Of a stretch of 53,843 nt of DNA, positions 42,412 through 52,500 are shown piece by piece. The stretch covers positions 1-53,843 of the forward strand of contig JBFHGJ010000032.1 in assembly GCA_041583135.1 (NCBI GenBank), given 5' to 3'. The notes under the pieces were generated by a model. It saw only the letters and a program-made list of their open reading frames with translations, did no database searches and was not told the DNA's origin. This stretch comes from JABSOG01 sp041583135 (lineage in GTDB: Bacteria > Pseudomonadota > Gammaproteobacteria > Enterobacterales > Alteromonadaceae). A program made the position numbers and the translations under genes. Each line of letters begins with the position of its first letter. The stretch's first letter is position 1.

Positions 42412-43971
42412 CTACTTCTTTCCCACCCAATCAACACGATATAAATCGCGGCGGCGGTCAAGGTAGTTCCGTACCGAGCCTTCGTGCTTCAGTGATTTTA
42501 ATTTTTCCAAATCAACATCGACGATTAACGTCATTTCTGTGTTCGGTGTGGTTTCGGCCATGATGGCATCATGGGGAAAGGCAAAGTCCGAAGGAGAAAA
42601 CACGGCGGATTGGGCATATTGAATGTCGGCGCCATCAACCTTGGGTAAGTTGCCGACGCTTCCGGCGATAGCAACATAACATTCGTTTTCAATGGCGCGG
42701 GCATGGGCGCAAGTGCGTACTCTGAGGTAACCGTTTTTGGTGTCGGTCCAAAATGGCACTAGCAAAATTTCGATGCCTTCTTCGGCCAAGAGCCTTGCCA
42801 GTTCGGGAAACTCCACATCATAGCAAATCAATACTCCAACCTTGCCAAAGTCGGTTTCAAACACCTTGAGGTCATCACCACCTTGCATTGCCCAAGACTT
42901 TTTCTCATAGGGCGTAGGGTGCAATTTATATTGGTAATCTAAAGTGCCGTCACGGCGGCACAGGTAGGCGACATTATATAGCTCGTCGTTTTCTACCAGT
43001 GGCATTGAGCCTGCCACAATATTGATGTTGTATGACACTGCCAGCTTTGAAATCTCCTCGACTATCTCGGCGGTATGCTTGGCTAAGGCTCTAATCGAGG
43101 CAATAGAGCTTGCATGTTGTTCCATACCCAGCAGCGGCGCGTTAAAGAACTCAGGAAACAGTGCCAAATCGCACTGATAGTCAGATAAGGCATCAACAAA
43201 GAACTCTACTTGCTGAATAAGTCCTTCAACATTGGCAGTTGAGCGCATTTGCCATTGTACGCAGCCAAGTCTGACCTCCGTTTGACGACCACCGATCAGT
43301 GGTGTCTTGCGTGGTTCATAATAAAGATTGGTCCACTCAAGTAATGTGGCAAAGCCCAGTGAGGCATCGTCTTCAGGCAAGTAGTTCTTCAAGACCCGTT
43401 TGACTTCAAACTCGTTAGACAGCTGAAAAGTTAAAATCGGGTCGTAGATTTTTTTCTTTTTGACCTTTTCGATATAACCTTGCGGGGTTAACTTGTCGGC
43501 GTAGCCTTGGTAGCCGGGAATGCGACCCCCTGCCACTATGGCCTTGAGGTTGAGGTTGTAGCAAAGCTCTTTGCGCGCTTCGTATAATCTGCGCCCCAAA
43601 CGCATACCGCGATAGGCTTTGGAGACAAACACATCAACCCCATAAAGCACGTCTCCTTTAGGGTCGTGGGTGGTGAGATAGGCATTGCCGGTGATCTCTT
43701 CATAGGTATGCTGATCGCCGAATTTGTCATAATCGACAATCACCGACATGGCTGCGGCGACCACTTTACCGTGATCTTCAATACAGATCTGGCCATCGGG
43801 AAATACCGCCAGTTGTGCTTTGAACTTCTTTAGCGGCCATGCACCACCCAAGTTACCGGCGTAGGCTTCATCCATCACCGCTTTGACGTCATCGTAGTCG
43901 CTTAATTTCAGGTGACGCAGTTCTAACTTATGCTCGGCTTCTTCGACTTTATTGGATATTTTTTTACTCAC
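42412..43971 (-). CDS. Bifunctional GNAT acetyltransferase / carbon-nitrogen hydrolase
   Basis: The 519-residue protein has an N-terminal GNAT domain (about 15-190; acetyl-CoA loop in YRGMRLGRRLYEARKELC, then VAGGRIPGYQGY). A nitrilase-family domain follows from about 230, with catalytic E274 (LFPEFFNAP), K349 (YKLHPTPYE) and C383 (VLICYDVEFPE). This fused family is common in marine proteobacteria; the joint reaction is not known, though acylated amide or amine turnover is plausible. It lies alone on the minus strand between the two plus-strand envelope operons and may be unrelated to them. The protein is cytosolic. Confidence 0.92.
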   Translation of the reverse strand: MSKKISNKVEEAEHKLELRHLKLSDYDDVKAVMDEAYAGNLGGAWPLKKFKAQLAVFPDGQICIEDHGKVVAAAMSVIVDYDKFGDQHTYEEITGNAYLTTHDPKGDVLYGVDVFVSKAYRGMRLGRRLYEARKELCYNLNLKAIVAGGRIPGYQGYADKLTPQGYIEKVKKKKIYDPILTFQLSNEFEVKRVLKNYLPEDDASLGFATLLEWTNLYYEPRKTPLIGGRQTEVRLGCVQWQMRSTANVEGLIQQVEFFVDALSDYQCDLALFPEFFNAPLLGMEQHASSIASIRALAKHTAEIVEEISKLAVSYNINIVAGSMPLVENDELYNVAYLCRRDGTLDYQYKLHPTPYEKKSWAMQGGDDLKVFETDFGKVGVLICYDVEFPELARLLAEEGIEILLVPFWTDTKNGYLRVRTCAHARAIENECYVAIAGSVGNLPKVDGADIQYAQSAVFSPSDFAFPHDAIMAETTPNTEMTLIVDVDLEKLKSLKHEGSVRNYLDRRRDLYRVDWVGKK

Positions 43972-44229
43972 TTAAACCTCAATGTTATTTGTGCACACTC
44001 ACATTAGTGATAGCAGAGAGAGTGATATCCAACCAGTGGCGCAATAAAATTTATAGCGGTCGGCACAAAATGCTGAGCTTGATACTAAAACGGCGCAAAT
44101 GATGGGCCGAATGTTTGCATAAAGCCCAATTGTTGGCTAGGTTTTAGACTATAACAATAGCGAATGAGCCGATAGTAATCGCCTGTGGCAGCTCGCATAG
44201 GTTGGTTTTTTTCAGGGGTTGAAAAAGTG

Positions 44230-45087
44230 ATGGTTAATCAAGACGAGTTGGAGCAATCCAAAGACAAATCTTCAGCTGAGTTGTTGGCTGAACGGCAACG
44301 GCTCGATGAGCTATATCGCGAGAAGTTTACTCGTGAGGTTACGGTGATGTTTACCGACCTAAAAGATTCCACTCACTTAGCGGAATCGTTAGGGGACATG
44401 CAAACCCGCGAACTTATCAATACCCACAACAGCTTGTTGTTTCCACTCATCGAAGCCAATAACGGCACCTTGGTTAAAACCATGGGTGATGGCACCATGT
44501 CATACTTTGACAAACCTGACGATGCCATTCGTACCGGTGCACAATTTCAAAAGGCGCTGCAAAAGCACAATGCCAAACCTTCGGTTAAGGTGCCGATTAA
44601 GGTCAGAGTGGGTATTAACACCGGTACGGGTATTGTAGAGGAAAGCGATATTTACGGGGATGTGGTCAATGTCGCAGCGCGGTTTGAAGCGCAAGCCAAT
44701 GCCGGGGAGATCTATATTTCAGAATCCAGCTTTGATGGGATTGCAGATAAAGGCGAGTTTTATTGCCGTTATATCAAAGATGTCAGTCTCAAAGGCAAAA
44801 GCGAACAATTTAAGGTTTATAAAGTGTTCTGGGATGAACAGGAGATCTCTGCCGATCAGGTTGAGGCCGCAACAACCAAACCTGCCGTAACTGAAAAGTC
44901 GCAAATGCCGTGGCGTTTGATCTTATTCGTGTTTGTCTTGGTTAGTGGCGTGTTCGTGGTGATGTATGTTACCGGACAGATGGAAGACCGCTCCAATGAC
45001 GATAAACGCTCGCGTAGCAATAAGGTATCGATGGTCGCGCCAATCAATACACCGCTGGTCGAGTTAAGGGCGATACAGGCCGTTTAA
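44230..45087 (+). CDS. Class III adenylate cyclase with C-terminal membrane anchor
   Basis: The ATG at 44230 gives 285 residues; the frame is open further up but the only ribosome site (AGGGG) serves this start at a somewhat long distance. Residues about 35-195 are a class III nucleotidyl cyclase: metal aspartates D43 (MFTDLKDST) and D87 (KTMGDGT), adenine-selecting K83 and D144 (IYGDVVN), and transition-state N147 and R151. It should therefore make cAMP and, as all residues sit in one chain, act as a homodimer. A single membrane helix (about 228-247) follows the catalytic domain and leaves a 38-residue basic tail outside, the reverse of the usual order. Its stop codon directly abuts the BcsA-like start. 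Confidence 0.9.
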   Translation: MVNQDELEQSKDKSSAELLAERQRLDELYREKFTREVTVMFTDLKDSTHLAESLGDMQTRELINTHNSLLFPLIEANNGTLVKTMGDGTMSYFDKPDDAIRTGAQFQKALQKHNAKPSVKVPIKVRVGINTGTGIVEESDIYGDVVNVAARFEAQANAGEIYISESSFDGIADKGEFYCRYIKDVSLKGKSEQFKVYKVFWDEQEISADQVEAATTKPAVTEKSQMPWRLILFVFVLVSGVFVVMYVTGQMEDRSNDDKRSRSNKVSMVAPINTPLVELRAIQAV

Positions 45088-47313
45088 ATGGCAGATAAAG
45101 AGCGGCCGGCGTTATCGACACTTGATAAGGTTTTGTTTGCTCTTTTAGTGCTGGCGTTTCTATACCTGGCATGGCTACCGGTTGATTTGACCTCGCAATT
45201 TGTCATCGGTTGGGGGTTACTTGGTTTTTTGATCATTGCCCGCAAGCTCGGTATGGAGCATGTGCCCTTTGGTCGGCTGGTGCTGATGATTGTGGTGCTG
45301 TTTATTTCCTCTCGCTATTTCATCTGGCGCACTACTGGCACCTTGGTTTATACCTCGCTACCTGAATTCATTATGTTGGCGTTGGTGTTTGTTTCTGAAA
45401 TTGAAGTTTCGATGGTGCATCTGGTTGGCGTGTTTTCCAATATCTGGCCGATGAAACGCTACAAAGGTCCCCGCCTGCCCAAAGATATCAATCTGTTGCC
45501 GAGCGTCGATATCTATATTCCAACGTATAACGAAGATGGTCGCTTGGTCGCAGCAACGGCCAAAGCCTGCATGTTAATGCATTACCCCAAAGAAAAGCTC
45601 AATATCTATATTCTTGATGATGGTGCCACGGAGCAAAAGCGCAACAACAAGAAAACCTCTGGCCCTGCATGGTATCGCTATAAAAAGCTGAAAGGATTTT
45701 GTGATGCCAACGGTATCGGTTACCTCACTCGGGAAAAAAACGAAAGAGCCAAAGCGGGTAATATCAATGCGGCGTTGCCTAAGACCTCTGGTGAGTTGAT
45801 TTTAATGCTCGATTGCGACCATGTGCCGACCTCTGATTTTTTACAAAACACCGTAGGGTTCTTTATCCAAAACCCCAAATTGTTTTTAGTGCAAACACCG
45901 CACTTTTTTATCAACCCCGACCCGGTTGAAAAGTCACTCGGTACGTTTCATCAGGCACCGAGTGAAAATGAAATGTTCTACCGCGCCACCTTACCCGGGG
46001 TGGATATGTGGAACTCTAGTTTTTTTTGCGGCTCTGCCGCTATCTTAAGGCGAAAATGTTTAGAAGAAGTCGGGGGGCTTGCTGGTATTACGATCACCGA
46101 AGATGCCGAGGTGTCGGTGCAGCTACATGCCAAAGGTTATCAAAGTTTGTATTTGCCCAAACCGATGATCAGTGGTCTATCGCCTGAGACCTTTGGCGAT
46201 TTTATTATACAGCGTAGCCGTTGGTGTCAGGGGATGCTGCAAATGGGGTTACTGACGAACCCGCTAACAATTAAAGGATTATCTCTCGCTCAGAAAGTCT
46301 GCTATACCTCATATTATCTTTATTGGTTCTTTGGTTTTGCCCGTGTGATGTTTTTTATCGGGCCTTGTCTGTTCTTGTTGTTTGGTTGGCAGATTTATCA
46401 TGCCTCGACAACCTTGGTGGCTGCCTATGCCATACCACACCTGATCGCCAGCTTGATTGCCGCCGATATTTTATATGGCAAGTATCGCTGGCCATTGTTC
46501 TCTGAGTTGTACGAAAGCGTACAGTCGTTGTTTTTATTTAAGGCGGTGGTTGGGGTTATCAATAATCCACGCTCGCCGAAGTTTGACGTGACTCCTAAAG
46601 GTCGGCGCCTAGAGCATGACTTGTTAAGCCCGTTATCGGCGCCTTTTTACGTGCTGTTGATGATTATGCTTATCTCAATACCGGCAGCCGTCTACAAATA
46701 CATGACCTATCCGCTATTACAAGATGTGGTATTGCTGTGTAGTTGTTGGCTGGGCTTTAACATCATGATGTCGATGGCCGCCATCGGCAGTTTTTGGGAA
46801 AGACATCAGTTTAGACGTTATCACCGGGCGTGGGCTAAGGGGCCGGTGAGTATTACCTGGGCAAATAATCATCGAATTGACGGAAATTTGACAGATCTGT
46901 CGTTGCAAGGTTTGGGAATGACCATGGAAAATGCCGATGGATTAGTGGAGCAACAGGAAGTTATGGTCCATATTATTGATAGCTATGGAAAAAATTATCA
47001 AATCGAAGCCAAAGTTATGCGATTGTTCCAGCGCGGGGAAAAAGTGGTATGTGGTTTGCAGATATTCGAAACCAGGGAGAATTATATCGATAGGCTGGCG
47101 ATTGTTTTTGGTGATAGTCAGCGGCTGGAAGATGCCTGGAGGCGCTCGGCGAAACGGCCGGGATTTTTAAAGCTTATGTATTTTTTCATTCAATTGGGGA
47201 TCCGTGGAGCCAAAGAAAGCGGTATTGGCTTGATGTTGATCGCAAAAAACTACTGCTTAGGTTTTTGGCATTGGTTGGCAAAAGTGTTCAGACTGCAAAA
47301 GGGGGCTTCGTGA
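45088..47313 (+). CDS. bcsA: Cellulose synthase catalytic subunit-like, BcsA family with PilZ domain
   Basis: The 741-residue membrane glycosyltransferase (GT2) carries the full processive-synthase set: DDG (177-179), DCD (242-244), TED (337-339) and QRSRW (375-379). It also has FFCGS (312-316) and the gating-loop motif FDVTPK (499-504), typical of cellulose synthases. About eight membrane helices surround the domain. A C-terminal PilZ domain keeps the c-di-GMP site, with RRYHR (576-580) and DLSLQG (603-608), so the enzyme is expected to be allosterically activated by c-di-GMP. UDP-glucose is the likely donor, but another UDP-sugar cannot be ruled out. It starts at the base after the adenylate cyclase stop and overlaps the BcsB-like gene by four bases. 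Confidence 0.92.
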   Translation: MADKERPALSTLDKVLFALLVLAFLYLAWLPVDLTSQFVIGWGLLGFLIIARKLGMEHVPFGRLVLMIVVLFISSRYFIWRTTGTLVYTSLPEFIMLALVFVSEIEVSMVHLVGVFSNIWPMKRYKGPRLPKDINLLPSVDIYIPTYNEDGRLVAATAKACMLMHYPKEKLNIYILDDGATEQKRNNKKTSGPAWYRYKKLKGFCDANGIGYLTREKNERAKAGNINAALPKTSGELILMLDCDHVPTSDFLQNTVGFFIQNPKLFLVQTPHFFINPDPVEKSLGTFHQAPSENEMFYRATLPGVDMWNSSFFCGSAAILRRKCLEEVGGLAGITITEDAEVSVQLHAKGYQSLYLPKPMISGLSPETFGDFIIQRSRWCQGMLQMGLLTNPLTIKGLSLAQKVCYTSYYLYWFFGFARVMFFIGPCLFLLFGWQIYHASTTLVAAYAIPHLIASLIAADILYGKYRWPLFSELYESVQSLFLFKAVVGVINNPRSPKFDVTPKGRRLEHDLLSPLSAPFYVLLMIMLISIPAAVYKYMTYPLLQDVVLLCSCWLGFNIMMSMAAIGSFWERHQFRRYHRAWAKGPVSITWANNHRIDGNLTDLSLQGLGMTMENADGLVEQQEVMVHIIDSYGKNYQIEAKVMRLFQRGEKVVCGLQIFETRENYIDRLAIVFGDSQRLEDAWRRSAKRPGFLKLMYFFIQLGIRGAKESGIGLMLIAKNYCLGFWHWLAKVFRLQKGAS

Positions 47314-49514
47314 AGAAGTTTTGGTTATGGTTTTTGGTATTGATTGCCACAGCAGCGAAAGCTGAGACCATAACGTTGCCGCTATTTGATATATACCCTG
47401 TTGAAGCCGTTGAATTGCGCTGTGTGGACAGCAAATACGATATACAACTACCGATCCCCTCGCGCTGGAAAGTCAACCGTGCGACACTCAAATTCAAATA
47501 CGTCAACTCCGCTTCTATTCTCAAACAAAATTCTCAGCTGGTGGTGCGGTTAAACGGTTCGCCATTGGCGCAAATGAAACTCGACCCATTTGAAACCGAA
47601 GCCGAGGCTGAGATTGAGCTGCCTCGCTTATTGTTGCAATCAGGTTATAACCACATGAGCTTTCAGGTTTCTCAGCACTATGCTACCCAGTGCGAGTCGC
47701 CCTGTGCGCCGGAGTTGTGGACTCGGCTTAACCTCGACCAGGCGCAAGTGACCTTTGACTATGAATTGGTAGATGTGCCTGAACGGGTATCGGCGGTGGC
47801 CAATTTCTTATTTGATCCCAAATCGCCCTTGTCTAAGCCCATTCATATCATTTCTGAAAGTCGCAGTGAGAAAATGCTTTCTTTTGGTGGCATAGTCGCC
47901 TCAGGCGTGGCAACCCGATTTGAGTATAAACCCACTCAATTTAGCACCTCAGATGATGTCCTATTGGGTCACGACAATATCTTGGTCGGCACCAAAGCGT
48001 TTGTCGAGGCGTTTCTTGCCAAGCGCGATATCGAGATTGATATCGATAGCCCAACGATAAAAGTGCTGCCTGTGCCGGTGCCTTATATTGATGACACCTT
48101 TAGCGGTGAGGAGCGGGTGGTATATCACCGCGATAAGAAACACGCGTTGCTGGTGATCAGCGGTATCGATGAAAAGCAGGTTCAACTGGCGGTTGAATCT
48201 TTCGATATCCTGTCAATTCCTTTTCCCGACTCGCAAACCATGAAAGTGTATGAGTTCAACCTACCGGAAATTGGGCTTTACAGTGGTAAGCATATGTTGG
48301 TGCCCGATAGAAAATACCCGTTTAAAAAGCTGAACTTCAATACCTACACCTACCTCGGATTTGCCGCAGGTCATCAGAACATCGCGTTTCGCTTACCGCC
48401 GGATTTTCATATCAAACCCAATCAGTATGTGGTGGTATCGCTGAATTTTGCCTATGGCGCCGGGTTTAGAAACGACTCGGTGTTTAATGTGCTGCTCAAT
48501 GGTAAACACATCGCGGCAATTCATTTAGATAACCCCAAAGGCGGCATTGTCAGTGATTATGAGATATCACTACCAACCTACTTGTTTCAAGGTGGCACCA
48601 ATACCTTGGATTTTGCACCGGTGCTTACACCTCAGGTCACAGAAACCTGCGGTTTTGTGCAATCGGACAACCTGTTTTTAACCTTATTCGATAGCTCTAC
48701 CTTAGAGTTTCCAGCAATGCCTCATCGCATAGATATGCCGCGTCTCGACCTGATGTTTGTCAACGGCTTTCCATTTACCCGTTGGCCTGACGGCTATGAT
48801 TCATGGATCCATGTCACCAGTTTAGATGATGATACGGTGGCGGCGGCATACAACATGATTGGTATGCTCAGTCAAAAGAACGGCTATCCGCTAATTAGCG
48901 GCATTATTTCTCCGGCCTTACCGGACAATTATCACGGTGAGCTGATGGTGATTGGCGAAATTGAAAAAATTCCGCCGTATTTGATGGCAGGGGCGCCGCT
49001 TAAGGTTGATAAAGACCGTTACCGAGTGCCTTATCCGGTATTTAGCAGTTGGGATGATAAAACGTCAATCGCGTTTTCAACTCAAAGTAGCGATATGAGC
49101 CTAGACAAAGGTCTGTTGATGCAATTTGAGTCACCTAGCGCCAAAGGGCGCTCGGTGGTGATGATCACTGGGAAAAGCAGCACTGCGGTCGAGCATATGA
49201 GCCGGGCACTACTGAAAACCTCTGTTCAGGGGGCTGCGACCGGCGATTTGGTGATGGTCGATTTCATTTATGATGAAAACCACGCCGAGCTGACGGGGGA
49301 TTATTGGCGCTATGCCACCACTTCGGTGAGAACCGGCAAAAAGTATGTCACCGGCAAGTCAGGCAAAATAGACGAATTGGAAGCAACACTCGCAGCCAAC
49401 CCTCTGTATTACTGGGGGGCGCTTGTTGCCGTGTTGTTCTTCATCTCTTTACTGGCCTATGTGCTATTGCGTCGTTATCGCTATAAACGACTCAAGGAAC
49501 GTGGTGATGACTAG
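47310..49514 (+). CDS. bcsB: BcsB-like periplasmic cellulose synthase partner
   Basis: The start is GTG 47310, overlapping the BcsA stop (GTGA) with AAGGGGG before it. The 734-residue protein has a signal peptide (to AKA-ETITL, about residue 18) and two repeats of a carbohydrate-binding-like/flavodoxin-like pair, as in BcsB (NQLVVRLNG-type segments LKQNSQLVVRLNGSPLAQ and SVFNVLLNGKHIAAI). It ends with a membrane helix (about 707-725) and a basic tail that anchors it to the BcsA complex. It guides the growing polymer across the periplasm. It overlaps the next gene by eight bases. No BcsD, BcsZ, BcsQ or BcsG homologue is nearby. Confidence 0.9.
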   Translation: MKKFWLWFLVLIATAAKAETITLPLFDIYPVEAVELRCVDSKYDIQLPIPSRWKVNRATLKFKYVNSASILKQNSQLVVRLNGSPLAQMKLDPFETEAEAEIELPRLLLQSGYNHMSFQVSQHYATQCESPCAPELWTRLNLDQAQVTFDYELVDVPERVSAVANFLFDPKSPLSKPIHIISESRSEKMLSFGGIVASGVATRFEYKPTQFSTSDDVLLGHDNILVGTKAFVEAFLAKRDIEIDIDSPTIKVLPVPVPYIDDTFSGEERVVYHRDKKHALLVISGIDEKQVQLAVESFDILSIPFPDSQTMKVYEFNLPEIGLYSGKHMLVPDRKYPFKKLNFNTYTYLGFAAGHQNIAFRLPPDFHIKPNQYVVVSLNFAYGAGFRNDSVFNVLLNGKHIAAIHLDNPKGGIVSDYEISLPTYLFQGGTNTLDFAPVLTPQVTETCGFVQSDNLFLTLFDSSTLEFPAMPHRIDMPRLDLMFVNGFPFTRWPDGYDSWIHVTSLDDDTVAAAYNMIGMLSQKNGYPLISGIISPALPDNYHGELMVIGEIEKIPPYLMAGAPLKVDKDRYRVPYPVFSSWDDKTSIAFSTQSSDMSLDKGLLMQFESPSAKGRSVVMITGKSSTAVEHMSRALLKTSVQGAATGDLVMVDFIYDENHAELTGDYWRYATTSVRTGKKYVTGKSGKIDELEATLAANPLYYWGALVAVLFFISLLAYVLLRRYRYKRLKERGDD

Positions 49515-52500
49515 GTTATGGCGTAGCGCTTTTCTGCTGATGTTGTTTTGCTTTGTCAGGCCGCTGTTGGCCGCAGAGCAAATTTACACCTTAGAGTTTT
49601 TGCGCACCGATGACAGAAATAAAGCGGTAGAGCAGGCGTTGGTGATAAGTGGTGTGGTGAGGCTGCCTTGCCGCATCACCACCAGTGCCGGCATTTTCTA
49701 TTTACGCTGTGGCGCTAGCGATACATTGGAACCGGTCAATGCCGAGCAACAGCGTATCGCCGCGTTAGGTATCGATAAAGTTAAGCTGACGCAAATTGCC
49801 GACGACCGCGATAAAGCGATCTATCAATATCAACCGATAGATGTTGGGCTTGAGGCGCAAAAAAATCTGATCAAAATGGTACGAAGTCAAATGGACTTCA
49901 ATGTCACCAAGTCGGTCGATGCCCAAGCCAGACCCGATCTGTTGGCGCCGCTAAAGCAGCAGCGGCAAACCCAGCAAGGGGATGAACTCATTACTCAAGG
50001 CTGGCTGGCCTATGAAAACCATGATTTGACCAACGCCATCGAGTTGTTTGGTGCGGCGGCCAAGATAGACAGCACTCGGCTGAGCGGATTGTTTGGTTTG
50101 GGCTTGAGCTATTTTAACAATCAGCAATATCACGAAGCCTTAAGCCCATTTCGCACCTTGCTCGAACAAGAACATGAAGCTCAAGCCGTGTTGCCGCTAT
50201 ATTTACAAGCGGCGTTGAATACCGACAACTTCGATATTGTACAAGGGTATTACACCCAACTCCCCACCGATCAACAAAAATACTGGCGTGATAAGCTCTC
50301 CGAGCGGGCGATGAAAAGCGAGTTCGCTGCCCTAGGCGGTCATATTGGCCTGGCAACATTGCTGGCGTTTATTGAGCGCAACCAACAGAGTCTGAAAAGT
50401 TGTGAGCCGGTCGATATATGGTTAAAGGCCGGCAAACGGTTAATAACGCTAAACGCGACAAAGCAGGCAAAAGCGCTTTATCACACACTGTGGCAAGGTT
50501 GCCAAAATGATGGTGTCAAAATCGGCATTTTATATCAGCTCAACAAACTTGCCCCGTATGCCGAGCAAGCCCCCTTAGTCGAGCAAGCGTTGGCGCGCAG
50601 TAAGGATAAAAATTATCGCAGGCAGCTCAAAGACTATCGTTACAACTCGCTGATGGCTCAAGCCGGCGCTTTGCCTCCGGGGTCGGCACAGGCGGGCGCG
50701 CTTTATCGGCAAATAAAAAGTCCCTATACCGCCTATACCCGTTACAAGCTCGCAGTCGCTTGGTGGCTATATCAACAACAGCGATATGCCGAAGCGATGG
50801 CCGACTTTTCGTGGTTGTGGCACAAAAGACAGAATAAAAAAGCGTTGCAAGGGATGTTGTTTGCCATGATGCGCCTAGGTGAGCTTGATGAAGCGTTAGA
50901 TATCGCGACGCGCTTTCAAATGCCCGACATGAAAGTCATGGTGCTAAAAGAAAAGCTCGCAGCACTAGCTATACCATCGCCAGCGTCTGAAGCCTTGGCT
51001 TATGACATTATCGCCTATGACCCGCAATATACGCCTGCGCTGAGCAGTCTTGGCTGGAATGCCATTGCCAAAGAGCAGTGGGCGTTAGCAAGGACTTACT
51101 TTACTCAGTGGCGGACGCTTGAACCAGATAATCAAGCATCTCTAAGCGGCTTAATGCAAAGCTACAGTAAACAGCAAAAGTTTGATGATGCCTTTAGTAT
51201 TGCCCGCCAACTTGATGGTGAAGATGACTATCACTGGCAATATAATATTCGTTTTGAACAAGGCCTATCGTTATTTAACCAAAAGCAATATCAAAAAGCC
51301 GAATCCATATTCACAGAACTATTACCGCTAAAGCCAAAAGAGCGGGGGCTACGAACCCTTTATGCTTGGTCTTTATATCATCAAGGCAAGTATAAAAAGT
51401 CGGCCAAAGATTTCTTGCAACTGTATGAAGATAAAGACGAGGCAAGTGTGGCGCAGGGGTATATTGCAGCCCTGGACAAACTTGGCAAAGACAAGAAAAA
51501 ATATAAATTTGTCCATGCTTTGTCACAATCGGACAAAGCGGAAAACAAAGCGGTTGCCGCCGATCAGTACAGTGGTCAAAAGAACTATCTTCGAGCAGCG
51601 TTTACCGACCCTTCACCAGATAAAGTCTACAGTGGTGTTAATCACAGTGATTACTGGGTTGATTACAATTACTTCCATAAAAACGGCACTCATGGCGTAT
51701 CTTCGCTTGATGTGAAACAGATACAGCTAGGAGGGGCCTTTGTTTGGAGCCCTGCCAGCAGGCTGTATGTGATGTTCAACATCCAAAAGCTCGATGCCAA
51801 TACCCGTGATGATGAGCCTTTTTTGGGCAATGACTTTACCTATGGTGACATTCCACCTGAGTTTCCCGGCGCCGATCTCAACCAGCTATCAACCAAACAA
51901 ACCCTGTGGTATCCCTATGTTCGCTATCTAAGAGAAGACCGCTGGGATCTCGATATGGGCATCGGACTGTCACCGCTTTCTGGTCCGTTGCAAAGTAAGC
52001 TGGTTTGGCATTTTACCGCCGAGCGTGGCTCAAACGAATTGAGTCTATATCGTAAACCTCTAGTGACATCTCAGCTCAATTACACGGGGCTTAAAGACCC
52101 CTACAGCAGCAAAAAATGGGGCCGGGTGCTTGAAACCGGTGTTAAGTTCAAGCGCTCAGGGCGGTTAACCGACGTCTTTTGGATGAGTGGGAGTGGTGAA
52201 TACAACCGTTACGCTGGTACTGATGTCTTGAATAATCAAAGCGCAAAACTCAACGCACTAATCGGCGGCGATTACCCTAGTAGGCATATGGCAGTGTCAG
52301 GCGGTTTGAGTTTAAGTGCCAGCGGATTTGAACACAACAGCGTGTTTTACAGTTATGGTCATGGCGGTTATTTTAGCCCGCAGGCCATGTGGCAGGCGGG
52401 AATGTTTACTCACTTGGAAAGTCGGCGCGAGGAGGTTGATTGGTGGGAGCTGGATGTGAGTGTCGGCTACTTTCAATGGCGTACTAAAGCGCAGGAGCGC

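Noticed and set aside
42412..43971. GNAT-nitrilase gene as a member of the envelope locus
   Set aside because: It is on the opposite strand and convergent with the CotH/VTC operon, and this fusion is found in many contexts, so membership cannot be supported.
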